From assembly GCA_021107695.1 (NCBI GenBank), contig JAIOSI010000048.1, forward strand, positions 1-17,188: DNA of 17,188 bases. The letters are read 5' to 3'. This document shows positions 1 through 7,757 of this stretch, piece by piece (position 1 is the first letter of the stretch; every line of letters begins with the position of its first letter). Below the pieces are notes generated by a model. The model saw only the letters and a list, made by a program, of their open reading frames with translations, was not told where the DNA came from and ran no database searches. Origin of the DNA: a bacterium. Lineage in GTDB: Bacteria > RBG-13-66-14. The position numbers were made by a program, and so were the translations under genes.

Positions 1-477
1 ACCTTCCCGCTGCTTGCCGGTGTCTTCGGTCATCTGGTTGGCGGAGCATTGGCGGCGATTGTCCTCGGTCCCTCATTGGGTGCCGTGGTCATCTTTGTCG
101 TCCTGCTGATTCAGTCCCTCCTCTTCGGAGACGGCGGCATCACCGCTCTGGGGTTGAACACCATCTCGATGGCCCTGATCGGTTCCTACGGCGGTTACGC
201 CCTCTATCGTCTGGTCGGTGGCAGTAAGCCAACCGGTACCCGACGCTGGATTGCCGCTTTCATCGCCGGATTCGGAGCCACCGTGGTCGCCTCGGCGGTA
301 ACCGGACTGGCTCTCGCCCTCTCCCTGCCCTACCCTCCCGGAACCCTTCTCGGTCTGATGATTAGCTACCACGCCCTGATCGGTCTCGGCGAGGGAGTCA
401 TCACCGCCCTCGTTATTGGCGTACTGGCTGGTTCCAGACTGCTGGAGCCGAAGCTTGAGGGGGGTGAGCTGGGATGA
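1..477 (+). CDS. cbiM: Energy-coupling factor transporter membrane protein CbiM (5' truncated)
   Basis: The frame is open from base 1, so the gene starts before the window; 158 residues are present. The protein is very hydrophobic, with about four membrane segments, and carries the CbiM/NikM signature of a GHLVGG segment followed by LLFGDGGITALGLN (about residues 41-54 of the visible part). In this family CbiM is the substrate-specificity subunit of a cobalt or nickel ECF-type ABC uptake system in the cytoplasmic membrane, working with CbiN or a PDGLE partner, CbiQ and CbiO. The metal-binding N-terminus is outside the window. The stop codon overlaps the next start (ATGA, 474-477), which indicates translational coupling with the PDGLE gene. 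Family assignment is firm; cobalt versus nickel cannot be decided here. Confidence 0.9.
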   Translation, partial: TFPLLAGVFGHLVGGALAAIVLGPSLGAVVIFVVLLIQSLLFGDGGITALGLNTISMALIGSYGGYALYRLVGGSKPTGTRRWIAAFIAGFGATVVASAVTGLALALSLPYPPGTLLGLMISYHALIGLGEGVITALVIGVLAGSRLLEPKLEGGELG

Positions 478-770
478 AGAAGACAACCATTGGTCTGCTG
501 ATTTTGGGAGGTCTGGCACTGCTCTTCGCCATCCTAAGCCCGCTGGCAAGCGGCTTCCCCGACGGTCTTGAGGCATCGGTGGAGGTCGGTGCCGAGGAAT
601 CCGAGGAGGCTGTTGATGACACCACTGTGGTGGACTCCCCCTGGCCGGACTATGACTTCACTGGCGAAGGCACACCGCTGTCAGGTATTCTCGCGGGAGT
701 CGTCGGCATCCTGGCGGTACTGGGAGTGAGCCTGCTGCTCTTCTGGCTGTTGAAGAAGCGAAAGAGCTAA
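474..770 (+). CDS. PDGLE-domain protein, probable accessory subunit of the CbiM transporter
   Basis: 98 residues with two membrane segments (about 5-22 and 71-92) flanking an acidic loop of about 45 residues, and a basic KKRKS end. The first helix is followed by the signature SGFPDGLE (26-33), which defines the PDGLE family. In many genomes this domain is fused to the C-terminus of CbiM/NikM or stands alone in place of CbiN, where it is thought to support metal loading. Here it is a separate gene overlapping cbiM by four bases (ATGA). The loop holds many Glu and Asp residues (EVGAEESEEAVDD). An intrinsic terminator 36 nt downstream closes the operon, so the CbiQ and CbiO partners must lie upstream or elsewhere. 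The family is clear; the exact role is inferred from context. Confidence 0.85.
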   Translation: MKKTTIGLLILGGLALLFAILSPLASGFPDGLEASVEVGAEESEEAVDDTTVVDSPWPDYDFTGEGTPLSGILAGVVGILAVLGVSLLLFWLLKKRKS

Positions 771-805
771 ACCACTCCCTGGAATAACAGCACTGAGCAT
801 TACCT

Positions 806-836
806 GCGGAGGGATTTCCAGGTTCCTCCGCTTTTT
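806..836 (+). terminator. Rho-independent terminator of the cbiM-PDGLE operon
   Basis: Perfect 7-bp stem GCGGAGG (806-812) with CCTCCGC (825-831), a 12-nt loop, and a TTTTT run (832-836), 36 nt after the PDGLE stop codon. Confidence 0.85.
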
Positions 837-897
837 GCTACCCTCATTCGATGTAGATTCAACCGGTAAGCGCAACTCAACGGTCGGGAGGATAGAG

Positions 898-948
898 ATG
901 CGTCATACACCCGTTCATTTGGTTGACATGCACAGGAAGAAGAGTTGA
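898..948 (+). CDS. Possible small ORF, 16 codons
   Basis: ATG at 898 follows a good GGGAGG (886-891) with a 6-nt spacer and reads MRHTPVHLVDMHRKKS before TGA. It is basic and histidine-containing and has no family I recognise. It sits between the transporter terminator and the propeller gene, so it could be a small protein, a leader peptide or chance. Only the spacing of the ribosome-binding site supports it; conservation is unknown. Confidence 0.2.
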   Translation: MRHTPVHLVDMHRKKS

Positions 949-1043
949 AGAGGTCGGCTGACGCAAATCCTCCCTTCTGCTCTTTGTCAAATGCTAGCTG
1001 GACGCGCGACCTGAATCCTGGAAATAAACTGGCAATTATGTGC

Positions 1044-1061
1044 TCTTTGTAGTAAACTCAA
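1044..1061 (+). promoter_or_regulatory. 18-bp element shared with the next cargo gene (probable promoter or 5'-leader element)
   Basis: TCTTTGTAGTAAACTCAA here is identical to 2814-2831. In both places exactly 42 nt separate the element from the chosen ATG, and the AGGAG ribosome-binding site occupies the same relative position. The sequences in between are otherwise different. The copy at 2814 sits in a Bacteroidota-like -7 box; this copy has GCTCTTTG instead, so the promoter reading is less certain here. Confidence 0.55.
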
Positions 1062-1103
1062 TTTTACGGGTGGTTAATATAACTACATAAACAGGAGGCA
1101 ACA

Positions 1104-2744
1104 ATGCGCAGGCTAACGGGATTGTTTTTGATTCTCTTCGTGATGGCTGGTGTGGTTACTGCGGGTGAGTGGATTACTGAGGTTGTGGACGATACAGCGG
1201 CTGTTCAGGTTGGCTTTTACACCTCTACGGTGCTGGATTCCTCCGGTTACCCCCATATCTCCTATTACGCCAAACTTGATGTTTACGACCTGAAGTACGC
1301 CCGCTGGGATGGTTCTGCCTGGCAAATCGAAACAGTTGACTCTGAGGGAAAAGTTGGTGGACAAAGCTCTCTGGAACTAGATGCATCCGGTAATCCTCAT
1401 ATCTCGTACCGTGATTACGACAATCAGTCCCTGAAGTATGCCCACTGGGATGGTTCTGCCTGGCAGATAGAAACTGTGGACTCGACTGGACCAGTTGGTG
1501 CTTACTCCTCCCTTGAGCTGGATTCTTCCGGCAATCCCCATATTTCCTACAACGAGTACGTTAACCATGACCTCAAGTATACCTATTGGGATGGCTCCGC
1601 CTGGCAGATCGAGACGGTAGATTCAACAGGATGGGTTGGAGACTTTGTCTCTTTAGGTCTGGATTTATCTGACAACGCCCATATCGCCTATTACGACCAC
1701 ACCAATGGTGCTCTGAAGTATGCTCACCGGGATGGTTCTGCCTGGCAGATAGCAACTGTGGATTCAGCAGTAGATGCAGGCTGGGGGAACTCTTTGGTAC
1801 TGGACTCCTCTGATTACCCTCATATCGCATATCATGTCAACGGTGTTTATTACATGAAATACGCCTATTGGGACGGCTCTGCCTGGCAGGTTGAACTGGT
1901 TGACGGTGGTAATGGTGATGTTTGTGGTGCATATCAAAACCCCTTGGCATTGGACTCCTCCGGTAACCCCCACATCTCTTACTATTGGTATTATGACAAC
2001 CAAAACAATGGTCTGAGGTACGCTCGAAAGGATGGCTCCGGCTGGCAGCTATCCATGGTAGATACAGACCCTCAGGCTGGATCATATAGCTCTCTGGCGT
2101 TGGATTCCACAGGCAACCCCCACATCTCGTATCATGATGGACACAATAGGGACCTGAAGTACGCTTACTGGAATGGTGGTGTAGCGGTAGAATCGGTTGA
2201 CCTCTCTGCCCAGCCTACTGACGAGGGCGTGCTGCTGATCTGGTCAATTGTCGGTGATGAGCCAGCGACCGTCAGCGTCCTGCGTGGACTGACCCAAAAT
2301 GGGTCAGTGTCCCAAAATGATACAGTTGATCTGAGTGGTGCGTTGACTGGCTCGGCGACAAGCTGGCTCGATGTCTCCGGTTCGGCGGGCGTGGAATACG
2401 CCTATTATCTTGAAATTACGGAGCTTGATGGCACCGTCAGCCGCTTTGGACCAAGTGAGGTTGTCGTTCCGGGAGCAGCGAGCGAACTGACCCTGAGCGA
2501 TCCTTACCCCAATCCCGCATCTAGCAGCTTAACGATTAGCTACGAGCTAGCTGCCAAAGGCGCAGTTAGCCTGAGCGTTTACGATCTCTCTGGTCGCCTG
2601 GTAGAGACACTGATCTCTGGCGAGCAGACCGCCGGACGGCATTCTGTAATCTGGGATAGCTCAGTCGCCGCGACGGGGGTTTATCTCCTCCGGCTAGAGG
2701 CAGCAGGCGAGGCGATTACCCGGAGAGCTATCATCAGTAGATAA
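1104..2744 (+). CDS. Secreted seven-repeat (propeller-like) protein with C-terminal T9SS-type sorting domain
   Basis: 546 residues, start set by AGGAGG at 1093-1098 with a 5-nt spacer. Residues 1-20 are a signal peptide ending GVVTAG. Residues about 22-370 hold seven copies of a 47-residue unit with the pattern SSLxLDSSGNPHISY..DLKYAxWDGSAWQIETVD, most like a beta-propeller. A linker with an Ig- or fibronectin-like look follows (about 370-460). The end (about 464-546) begins LSDPYPNPASSS, contains YDLSGRLVETL and GVYLLRLEA, and closes TRRAIISR, which is the layout of type A T9SS/FlgD-like sorting domains. I infer export through the Sec system and then a Por-type secretion system to the cell surface or outside. 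Its binding partner is unknown. It shares an upstream 18-mer with the following gene. Confidence 0.8.
   Translation: MRRLTGLFLILFVMAGVVTAGEWITEVVDDTAAVQVGFYTSTVLDSSGYPHISYYAKLDVYDLKYARWDGSAWQIETVDSEGKVGGQSSLELDASGNPHISYRDYDNQSLKYAHWDGSAWQIETVDSTGPVGAYSSLELDSSGNPHISYNEYVNHDLKYTYWDGSAWQIETVDSTGWVGDFVSLGLDLSDNAHIAYYDHTNGALKYAHRDGSAWQIATVDSAVDAGWGNSLVLDSSDYPHIAYHVNGVYYMKYAYWDGSAWQVELVDGGNGDVCGAYQNPLALDSSGNPHISYYWYYDNQNNGLRYARKDGSGWQLSMVDTDPQAGSYSSLALDSTGNPHISYHDGHNRDLKYAYWNGGVAVESVDLSAQPTDEGVLLIWSIVGDEPATVSVLRGLTQNGSVSQNDTVDLSGALTGSATSWLDVSGSAGVEYAYYLEITELDGTVSRFGPSEVVVPGAASELTLSDPYPNPASSSLTISYELAAKGAVSLSVYDLSGRLVETLISGEQTAGRHSVIWDSSVAATGVYLLRLEAAGEAITRRAIISR
1167..2195 (+). repeat. Seven in-gene repeats with an exact 141-nt period
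   Basis: The codon for the Trp (or its equivalent) of the WDGSAW motif falls at 1305, 1446, 1587, 1728, 1869, 2028 and 2169. All steps are 141 nt except the fifth, which is 159 nt (141 plus 18). Units 1-5 are also very similar in DNA, for example in their GGATGGTTCTGCCTGGCA segment, so the array probably grew by recent duplication. Confidence 0.85.
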
Positions 2745-2759
2745 CGATCGAGAACGATT

Positions 2760-2786
2760 GTAGGGGCAGCCCCCTGTGGCTGCCCT
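2760..2786 (+). repeat. GTAGGGGC-type palindrome, copy 1
   Basis: GTAG (2760-2763), then stem GGGCAGCC (2764-2771) with GGCTGCCC (2778-2785) and a 6-nt CCCTGT loop. It lies 15 nt after the propeller gene stop and is followed by TTT, so it may act as a weak terminator or protect the transcript's 3' end. Confidence 0.75.
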
Positions 2787-2811
2787 TTGTCTATATCGCT
2801 GGTAAAAAATA

Positions 2812-2831
2812 TATCTTTGTAGTAAACTCAA
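2812..2831 (+). promoter_or_regulatory. Putative Bacteroidota-type promoter box within the shared 18-bp element
   Basis: 2812-2819 reads TATCTTTG, an exact match to the TAnnTTTG -7 consensus known from Bacteroidota. TTTG at 2786-2789 lies 22 nt upstream and could serve as the -33 element, although the spacing is slightly long. 2814-2831 is the 18-mer identical to 1044-1061, again 42 nt before the start codon. A promoter is inferred; the shared sequence and spacing are seen directly. Confidence 0.5.
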
Positions 2832-2873
2832 GTTGTTGAGTGTCTTTCTGTATAAAGCTCCCAGGAGATGACG

Positions 2874-5381
2874 ATGCGCAGACTGCTGACTATCCTGTTC
2901 CTGCTTACTCTGGTCGTATCCGCTTCCCTTGCCGATGACTGGACGCAGAACTACTGGGATTCTGACCACGAAGGAGACATGGGCTATCATGATGGTAGCT
3001 ATTTTGCGCAAAGCGGCGTTGCCACTCGCCGCCTCTGGGGCGACAGTACCGACAGCTCCATCCTCCTCGACGGTCCGGATTGGTCGCGCAGCCTCCACTC
3101 GATAACCAACCTCCCCGGTACCATCGCGGAGATCACCTGCGGCACAGTGCTTACGACAACAGATGGCTCGGCGGTGATTCTCGGTGGGCGTACAGATAGC
3201 GATCATCCCGCTTTTTGGTACACTACCGACGGTGGCGCAAGCTGGACAGAGAACAGCAACGATAGCATTGATAGTGCCTCGGTCTGGGCATTAAGCCCCG
3301 ATTCAACGGGGACGGGGTTGTTGGTTTTGAGTTTCAAAGAAACAGTACCCAAACGCATTACGGTTCATCGGCTTAGCTCCTTACCAGGAACCTGGGGAAC
3401 CGCTGAATACAGCGATCTGGCGGTCGGCGATATTGTCAACGCCGCGACCTTCTTTGTTACCAGCAACGGTTCCGAGCTGTTCTCCTATTCAGATCAGGGA
3501 ACTACCGGAGGTGCCCTTTACCGGTACAACGGCTCTGACTGGACAAGGGTTACTAATGCTCTTCCGACCGTTACCGACTACTTCGAACTCTGGGAGACCG
3601 GGGTATCCTCAAGTGTTTTGTTCCTTGGACTGGATAACGGTGCCGGTAACGACCGCCCCTACTACACCGCTGATGCCTCCGGTTCCGGTGGCTGGAACCA
3701 GTGGCATACTGACTATGTTGATCCCGGCAACTACGTCCGCTTTGCCGACTACCAGAGTCCCAGTAACTACATCTTCCTGGGCGCAAACAGCACCAATCTC
3801 TGTCGGGTTAACTACAACAGTCCGAGTACCTCCCAGCGGATCTCCGATGCCAACATGACTACGATCTACGACCTTAACGTCAGCGACTACGGCAGACCCT
3901 GGGTAAGCTACTCCGATGGAACCGACCGCTGGCTCAAGCCCTGTTTGGATGCCGAGGGTACAACCTGGGCAAACCCGATTCGACTGGCGAACTTCGACAC
4001 CGCACCCGCTGTTTTGCAAGACGCCTTTGGTCTGGGATACTTCGCCGGAACCCGCGGTAACGATGGCATCCTGTCAATGTCCTATCCTATTGAGACTGGC
4101 TGGCTCGAAAGCTCCGTTTACGACTGCGGTGGTCCAACCACCTTCGATAGTCTCCTCCTCGACTACGACTACGAGGAAGGCTCCTCATCAATCAAGCTGC
4201 GTAGTGCTGACAGTGCCGATATGTCCGATGCCGATGCCTGGGAGGATTGCGATTTTGTAACGAATTACAACGACCTGTCTGACCTTGCTGGACTCTACGA
4301 TGGTCGCCAGTATGTACAGTACCTGATCGTCTTCAACCTTCCTGACAGCTTCAATCCCTGGCAGCAGAATATCCTCAATCGCTTCACCCTGACCTACCAC
4401 GAGTTTGAAGAAGACCCCCGCGTCATTGGCACCATTCCCGAACGCAACGACACCGATGTCCCCACCAACGTCAACATCGTTATCTTCTTCAATAAAGAGA
4501 TGGATCCCAGCACCCTTAACCCACAGACCATTGTGGTCAGGGATGGTGGCGACCCGGTGGATTGGCAGGGAACCTACAATCACGGCGATAACGCCTTCCG
4601 GATTGACCCCAACAACGACTTCTATTCCTACTCCACCGTTACCGTTCTTCTACAGGGCGATATTCGGGATGCTGGCGGAACCCTCCTGGGCGATCAAAAC
4701 GGCGAAAGCCCCGGACTCTACAGCTTCCAGTTTGAGACCAGCGGCTCCGCCGACGATTCGGCTCCGGTCATTACCGAAGCCGAGGTAACGCCCAACCCCA
4801 CTTTCGGTCAGGCGCAGCTTACCCTCACCGGGCAGGTCTCCGATGTGGACTACGGCGACTCTGACATCACCTATGCCGAATACTTCATCGACAATATCGG
4901 CGACGACTGGGAGGGAACCGCCGTCAGTGCCACCGACGGTTCCTTCGACAGCCCCACCGAAGACCTCCTTGCTCTGATCGATGCCAGCGGCTGGAGCTTA
5001 GGCTCAACCCACCAGATCTACCTTCACGCCGCCGACTCCGCCGACAACTTCTCCCAGTACAAGGTCATCAACGTCGAGACCGAGGGTGGTTTCCTGGAAG
5101 AAGACTCGGTTTACGCCTGGCCAAACCCCGCTACCACCGACACCGCCCACTTCAAATGCACCCTCGGCGGTGACGGCAAGGTCGAGCTTTTCGTCTATGA
5201 TCTGGCAGGACGACAGGTGCATCACGATTCCACCACCGCTATCTCCGGCGAAGCCGTCGAGTTCGAATGGAACCTCTCCGGCGTAGGCTCCGATGTGTAT
5301 CTCTTCCGCATCTACGCCACTGAAACCAACGGAAGTAACCGTACCGGAGTCGTCGTCAAAAAACTCGCCATCGTTCGCTAG
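2874..5381 (+). CDS. Large secreted protein with Asp-box, Big_5 (SbsA) Ig-like domain and T9SS-type sorting domain
   Basis: 835 residues from the ATG at 2874. I prefer this to the in-frame ATG at 2868, which touches the AGGAG at 2863-2867; 2874 leaves a 6-nt spacer and gives the same MRRL start and leader spacing as the preceding gene. The signal peptide is residues 1-20 (ends SASLA). An Asp-box-like TTDGGASWTE lies near residue 115, suggesting BNR or propeller structure in the N-terminal 400 residues. About 512-622 (from PRVIGTIPERNDTDVP, with FFNKEMDPSTL) is a bacterial Ig-like domain of the Big_5/SbsA type. About 628-735 looks like another beta-sandwich. Residues 740-835 (VYAWPNPATTD, LFVYDLAGRQV, VYLFRIYA, KKLAIVR) form a T9SS-type sorting domain. 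It is probably exported to the surface; no catalytic site is recognised. Confidence 0.8.
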   Translation: MRRLLTILFLLTLVVSASLADDWTQNYWDSDHEGDMGYHDGSYFAQSGVATRRLWGDSTDSSILLDGPDWSRSLHSITNLPGTIAEITCGTVLTTTDGSAVILGGRTDSDHPAFWYTTDGGASWTENSNDSIDSASVWALSPDSTGTGLLVLSFKETVPKRITVHRLSSLPGTWGTAEYSDLAVGDIVNAATFFVTSNGSELFSYSDQGTTGGALYRYNGSDWTRVTNALPTVTDYFELWETGVSSSVLFLGLDNGAGNDRPYYTADASGSGGWNQWHTDYVDPGNYVRFADYQSPSNYIFLGANSTNLCRVNYNSPSTSQRISDANMTTIYDLNVSDYGRPWVSYSDGTDRWLKPCLDAEGTTWANPIRLANFDTAPAVLQDAFGLGYFAGTRGNDGILSMSYPIETGWLESSVYDCGGPTTFDSLLLDYDYEEGSSSIKLRSADSADMSDADAWEDCDFVTNYNDLSDLAGLYDGRQYVQYLIVFNLPDSFNPWQQNILNRFTLTYHEFEEDPRVIGTIPERNDTDVPTNVNIVIFFNKEMDPSTLNPQTIVVRDGGDPVDWQGTYNHGDNAFRIDPNNDFYSYSTVTVLLQGDIRDAGGTLLGDQNGESPGLYSFQFETSGSADDSAPVITEAEVTPNPTFGQAQLTLTGQVSDVDYGDSDITYAEYFIDNIGDDWEGTAVSATDGSFDSPTEDLLALIDASGWSLGSTHQIYLHAADSADNFSQYKVINVETEGGFLEEDSVYAWPNPATTDTAHFKCTLGGDGKVELFVYDLAGRQVHHDSTTAISGEAVEFEWNLSGVGSDVYLFRIYATETNGSNRTGVVVKKLAIVR

Positions 5382-5425
5382 CAGCGCGCTCCATTGCCGC
5401 TACGCTCTCCTCTGGGGGAGGAACA

Positions 5426-5451
5426 GTAGGGGCGAACCTTGTGTTCGCCCT
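5426..5451 (+). repeat. GTAGGGGC-type palindrome, copy 2
   Basis: GTAG (5426-5429), stem GGGCGAAC (5430-5437) with GTTCGCCC (5443-5450) and loop CTTGT. It lies 44 nt after the stop of the large secreted protein. A second potential hairpin, CTCCTC with GGGAGG, lies just upstream in the same gap. Confidence 0.75.
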
Positions 5452-5545
5452 GCATGGGGAGTTGACGCTACTGCTTTCATTCTTCTCAACATTCTCGTCT
5501 TTATACCGATTTGAACCCGCTCACCACCTGAATAAGGGGCTTTAG

Positions 5546-7513
5546 ATGACCTCTTCGTCTCGCTTGATCGCTCTTCTGTTGACCCTGAGCCTGCTCACCC
5601 CCGTGCTGGCGGATAACTCCGGTGCCAGCTTCCTGCTCCTGCCGGGGGATGTCCGTGCCGCGGCGATGGGTTCCACTGGTGTTGGTGAGGACGGTGTGCT
5701 GAGCGCGCTCCATTTCAATCCCGCCGGACTGGGGAGCCGCCTCGACCCGGTGATGAGTGCCTCGTACAACAGTTGGCTGGGGGACGCTGGTTACGGCTAC
5801 CTGGCGGGCTGCCTGCCGATCAACGACCTGGTGATTTTCTCCCTGGGTTTCACTTATCCAACGATGGGCGGGTTCGAGCGGCGCATCGACGACTCTCAGA
5901 ATCCGGAGGGAACCTTCGGTGCGATGAGTCTGGCGGGAGAGGTCGGTTACTCGCGAGAGATTATTGACGGACTGACGGCGGGTCTCACCGCCGGAGTGGT
6001 TTATCAGAAGCTCGACGAGTACAGTGCCACCGGGGTCGCCTTTGACCTCGGCGTGCAGTATCGCCCGCTAAACTGGCTGGGCGTTGGCGTTGCCGGGCGG
6101 AACTTCGGTACGCCGCTGACCTTCATTAAGGAAGAGACCGCCCTGCCCTCGACCATCGTCGGTGGCGTGAACCTGCGCTTCCTCGAAAGCGACCTCAACA
6201 TCAATCTCGATGCCGAGTATCACCTCGACGACGCCGAGGACACCATCTTCGGACACTTTGGGGCAGAGTACGTTCTCTTCAATACGGCGGCCCTGCGGCT
6301 GGGCTATACCTACGGCTTTAACGACCACGGCGGTAAGCTAGACGGTCTCTCCGCCGGACTGGGTCTGACCATCGTCGGTATCACCCTGGACTTTGCTTAC
6401 TCCGGTCATGGCGACCTCGGCAACAGCTACCGTGCCGCACTGGGTTACGACTTCGCCTTCGTTACCGAGCATGGACAGAACCTCAACGACTATCTGGCGC
6501 AGCTTGAGGAGCGCATCCTCACCACCAGCCGTGCCTTCTACGAAGAGGGGCAGGATTATCAGGCGCGGGAGAACTACGCCGAGGCGGCATCCGCCTTCGA
6601 TAAAGCCCTGATCTGGAACCCCGACTTCCCCGAAGCCGCCGCCGCCTACGACAGCGCGGTAATGTTCCAGCGGGAGCAGGAGATTGACGAGCATCTTCAG
6701 CAGGGTGAACTGTACCTGCGGGTGGAGGATTACGTCGCCGCCCGGGCGGAGTTTGCCGCCGTTCTGGAGATTGAGCCAGAACACGCCCTGGCAGCGGAGA
6801 AGCTCCAGTTCGCCGTCAACGCTCTGGCAGAGTTGCTGGCGGAGCGGGAGGCTCAGGTTGCTCTTCTATCGGAGGAAGCCGCCGCCGCCTTCGCCGCCGA
6901 GAATTACATCGCCTCCATCATCGGCTGGGGTGAAGTATTGGCGATTGATCCGACCAACGCTCTGGCACAAGGATACCTGAACCAGTCCGAGGAACGGCTC
7001 GCCGAGTTGGTGGCAACGGAGAAGCGGGTCGCCGCCAGCCTGGAGGGTCAGGGACGCTACAGCGAGGCCCTCGACCATTACCTCACCGCTCAGGAGCTGG
7101 CTCCCGACGACCTGGAGCTTCCCGGCTCTATTTCACGGGTACGGGGTTACCTGAGCAAGCAGATCGACGAGCTGGTCAACGACGGCATCGCCCGCTACGA
7201 TCGCAAGGACTACACCTCCGCCGAGGACTATCTGCGTCAGGCACTGCGCCTCGACCCGGACAATCGCAGCGCGCGGGACTACCTCAACCGCATCGCTTCC
7301 GCCACGGCAGCTTCTTCATCCAGCGGACCAGCGGAAGACCCCGTCGTCGCCAACGAGTTCTACCTCAAGGGCATTCAGTCTTACACCCGCAAGGACTACG
7401 AGCAGGCGATCTACTACTGGCAGCAGTGCCTGAAGTACCAGCCCGGTCATCCCAAGGCGGGTCCGAACATCGAACGCGCCCAGGCGATGATCGCCGCTCT
7501 GTCCAGTTCCTAG
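5546..7513 (+). CDS. PorV/PorQ-family outer-membrane beta-barrel fused to C-terminal TPR repeats
   Basis: 655 residues; AAGGGG at 5534-5539 is the likely ribosome-binding site. A signal peptide (1-22, ends TPVLA) precedes a barrel of about 285 residues. The barrel opens with GASFLLLPGDVRAAAMGSTGVG and LSALHFNPAGL, the hallmark start of the PorV/PorQ (UPF0164) family, and continues with alternating glycine- and aromatic-rich strands to LGYDF near 305. Residues about 325-655 hold some six TPR-like units (for example NYAEAASAFDKALIWNPD, DYTSAEDYLRQALRLDPD, DYEQAIYYWQQCLKYQPG). In Bacteroidota, PorV receives T9SS cargo at the outer membrane; two sorting-domain proteins lie directly upstream, so a similar job is plausible. 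Known PorV lacks a TPR tail, so this is a fusion. The TPRs should be periplasmic and could dock other components. Family firm, role inferred. Confidence 0.8.
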   Translation: MTSSSRLIALLLTLSLLTPVLADNSGASFLLLPGDVRAAAMGSTGVGEDGVLSALHFNPAGLGSRLDPVMSASYNSWLGDAGYGYLAGCLPINDLVIFSLGFTYPTMGGFERRIDDSQNPEGTFGAMSLAGEVGYSREIIDGLTAGLTAGVVYQKLDEYSATGVAFDLGVQYRPLNWLGVGVAGRNFGTPLTFIKEETALPSTIVGGVNLRFLESDLNINLDAEYHLDDAEDTIFGHFGAEYVLFNTAALRLGYTYGFNDHGGKLDGLSAGLGLTIVGITLDFAYSGHGDLGNSYRAALGYDFAFVTEHGQNLNDYLAQLEERILTTSRAFYEEGQDYQARENYAEAASAFDKALIWNPDFPEAAAAYDSAVMFQREQEIDEHLQQGELYLRVEDYVAARAEFAAVLEIEPEHALAAEKLQFAVNALAELLAEREAQVALLSEEAAAAFAAENYIASIIGWGEVLAIDPTNALAQGYLNQSEERLAELVATEKRVAASLEGQGRYSEALDHYLTAQELAPDDLELPGSISRVRGYLSKQIDELVNDGIARYDRKDYTSAEDYLRQALRLDPDNRSARDYLNRIASATAASSSSGPAEDPVVANEFYLKGIQSYTRKDYEQAIYYWQQCLKYQPGHPKAGPNIERAQAMIAALSSS

Positions 7514-7516
7514 CAG

Positions 7517-7553
7517 CGCGGTGCGTTGCATCACAAAACTGGGCTTCGCCCAG
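7517..7553 (+). repeat. GCATCACA-type dispersed repeat, copy with extra hairpin
   Basis: 7517-7535 is a 19-bp exact match to 9297-9315, three bases after the PorV-TPR stop codon. It is followed by a hairpin CTGGG/CCCAG with a CTTCG loop (7539-7553). The TAGCAGCGCG that includes the stop codon (7511-7520) also occurs at the stop of the previous gene (5379-5388). Confidence 0.65.
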
Positions 7554-7623
7554 AACACCACTCGATCGTCCGCTCCCGTCGGTCGCTCGAAAATATGGTT
7601 TTGATGTTGATAGACATTGCAGC

Positions 7624-7649
7624 GGCGGGCATTAAAATGCCCGCCCTAC
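7624..7649 (-). repeat. GTAGGGGC-type palindrome, copy 3 (inverted)
   Basis: GGCGGGCATT (7624-7633) pairs perfectly with AATGCCCGCC (7636-7645), followed by CTAC (7646-7649). Read on the minus strand this is GTAG plus stem, the same layout as the other copies. The 10-bp arms are the longest of the five. Confidence 0.7.
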
Positions 7650-7681
7650 ATTGACCCCTTGAGAGTGCTTAGAATACGCTG

Positions 7682-7708
7682 GTAGGGGCGGACCTGTGTG
7701 TCCGCCCT
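7682..7708 (+). repeat. GTAGGGGC-type palindrome, copy 4
   Basis: GTAG (7682-7685), stem GGGCGGAC (7686-7693) with GTCCGCCC (7700-7707) and loop CTGTGT. It lies 33 nt from the inverted copy. Confidence 0.75.
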
Positions 7709-7757
7709 CGCAATAACATTGATACCATCTTACAGATAAACTTTCTCCCTCCAACCT

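Larger units (their letters stand above)
771..1103. other. Intergenic region between the transporter operon and the propeller gene
   Basis: This 333-nt gap holds the terminator at 806-836, a possible 16-codon ORF at 898-948 with its own ribosome-binding site, the 10-mer TGCTCTTTGT twice (978-987 and 1041-1050), the 18-bp element shared with the next cargo gene (1044-1061), and the AGGAGG ribosome-binding site at 1093-1098. I see no RNA gene or recognised riboswitch in it. Confidence 0.6.

Noticed and set aside
474..477. cbiM/PDGLE overlap as a frameshift splitting one fused gene
   Set aside because: ATGA overlap is a normal coupling arrangement and stand-alone PDGLE proteins are known; the PDGLE protein has its own N-terminal membrane helix.
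2868..2873. ATG at 2868 as start of the large secreted protein
   Set aside because: It directly abuts the AGGAG ribosome-binding site with no spacer; 2874 gives a 6-nt spacer and matches the layout of the upstream gene.
5498..5515. A third copy of the 18-mer cargo element before the PorV-TPR gene
   Set aside because: Only about 11 of 18 bases match and the distance to the start codon is 30 nt rather than 42.
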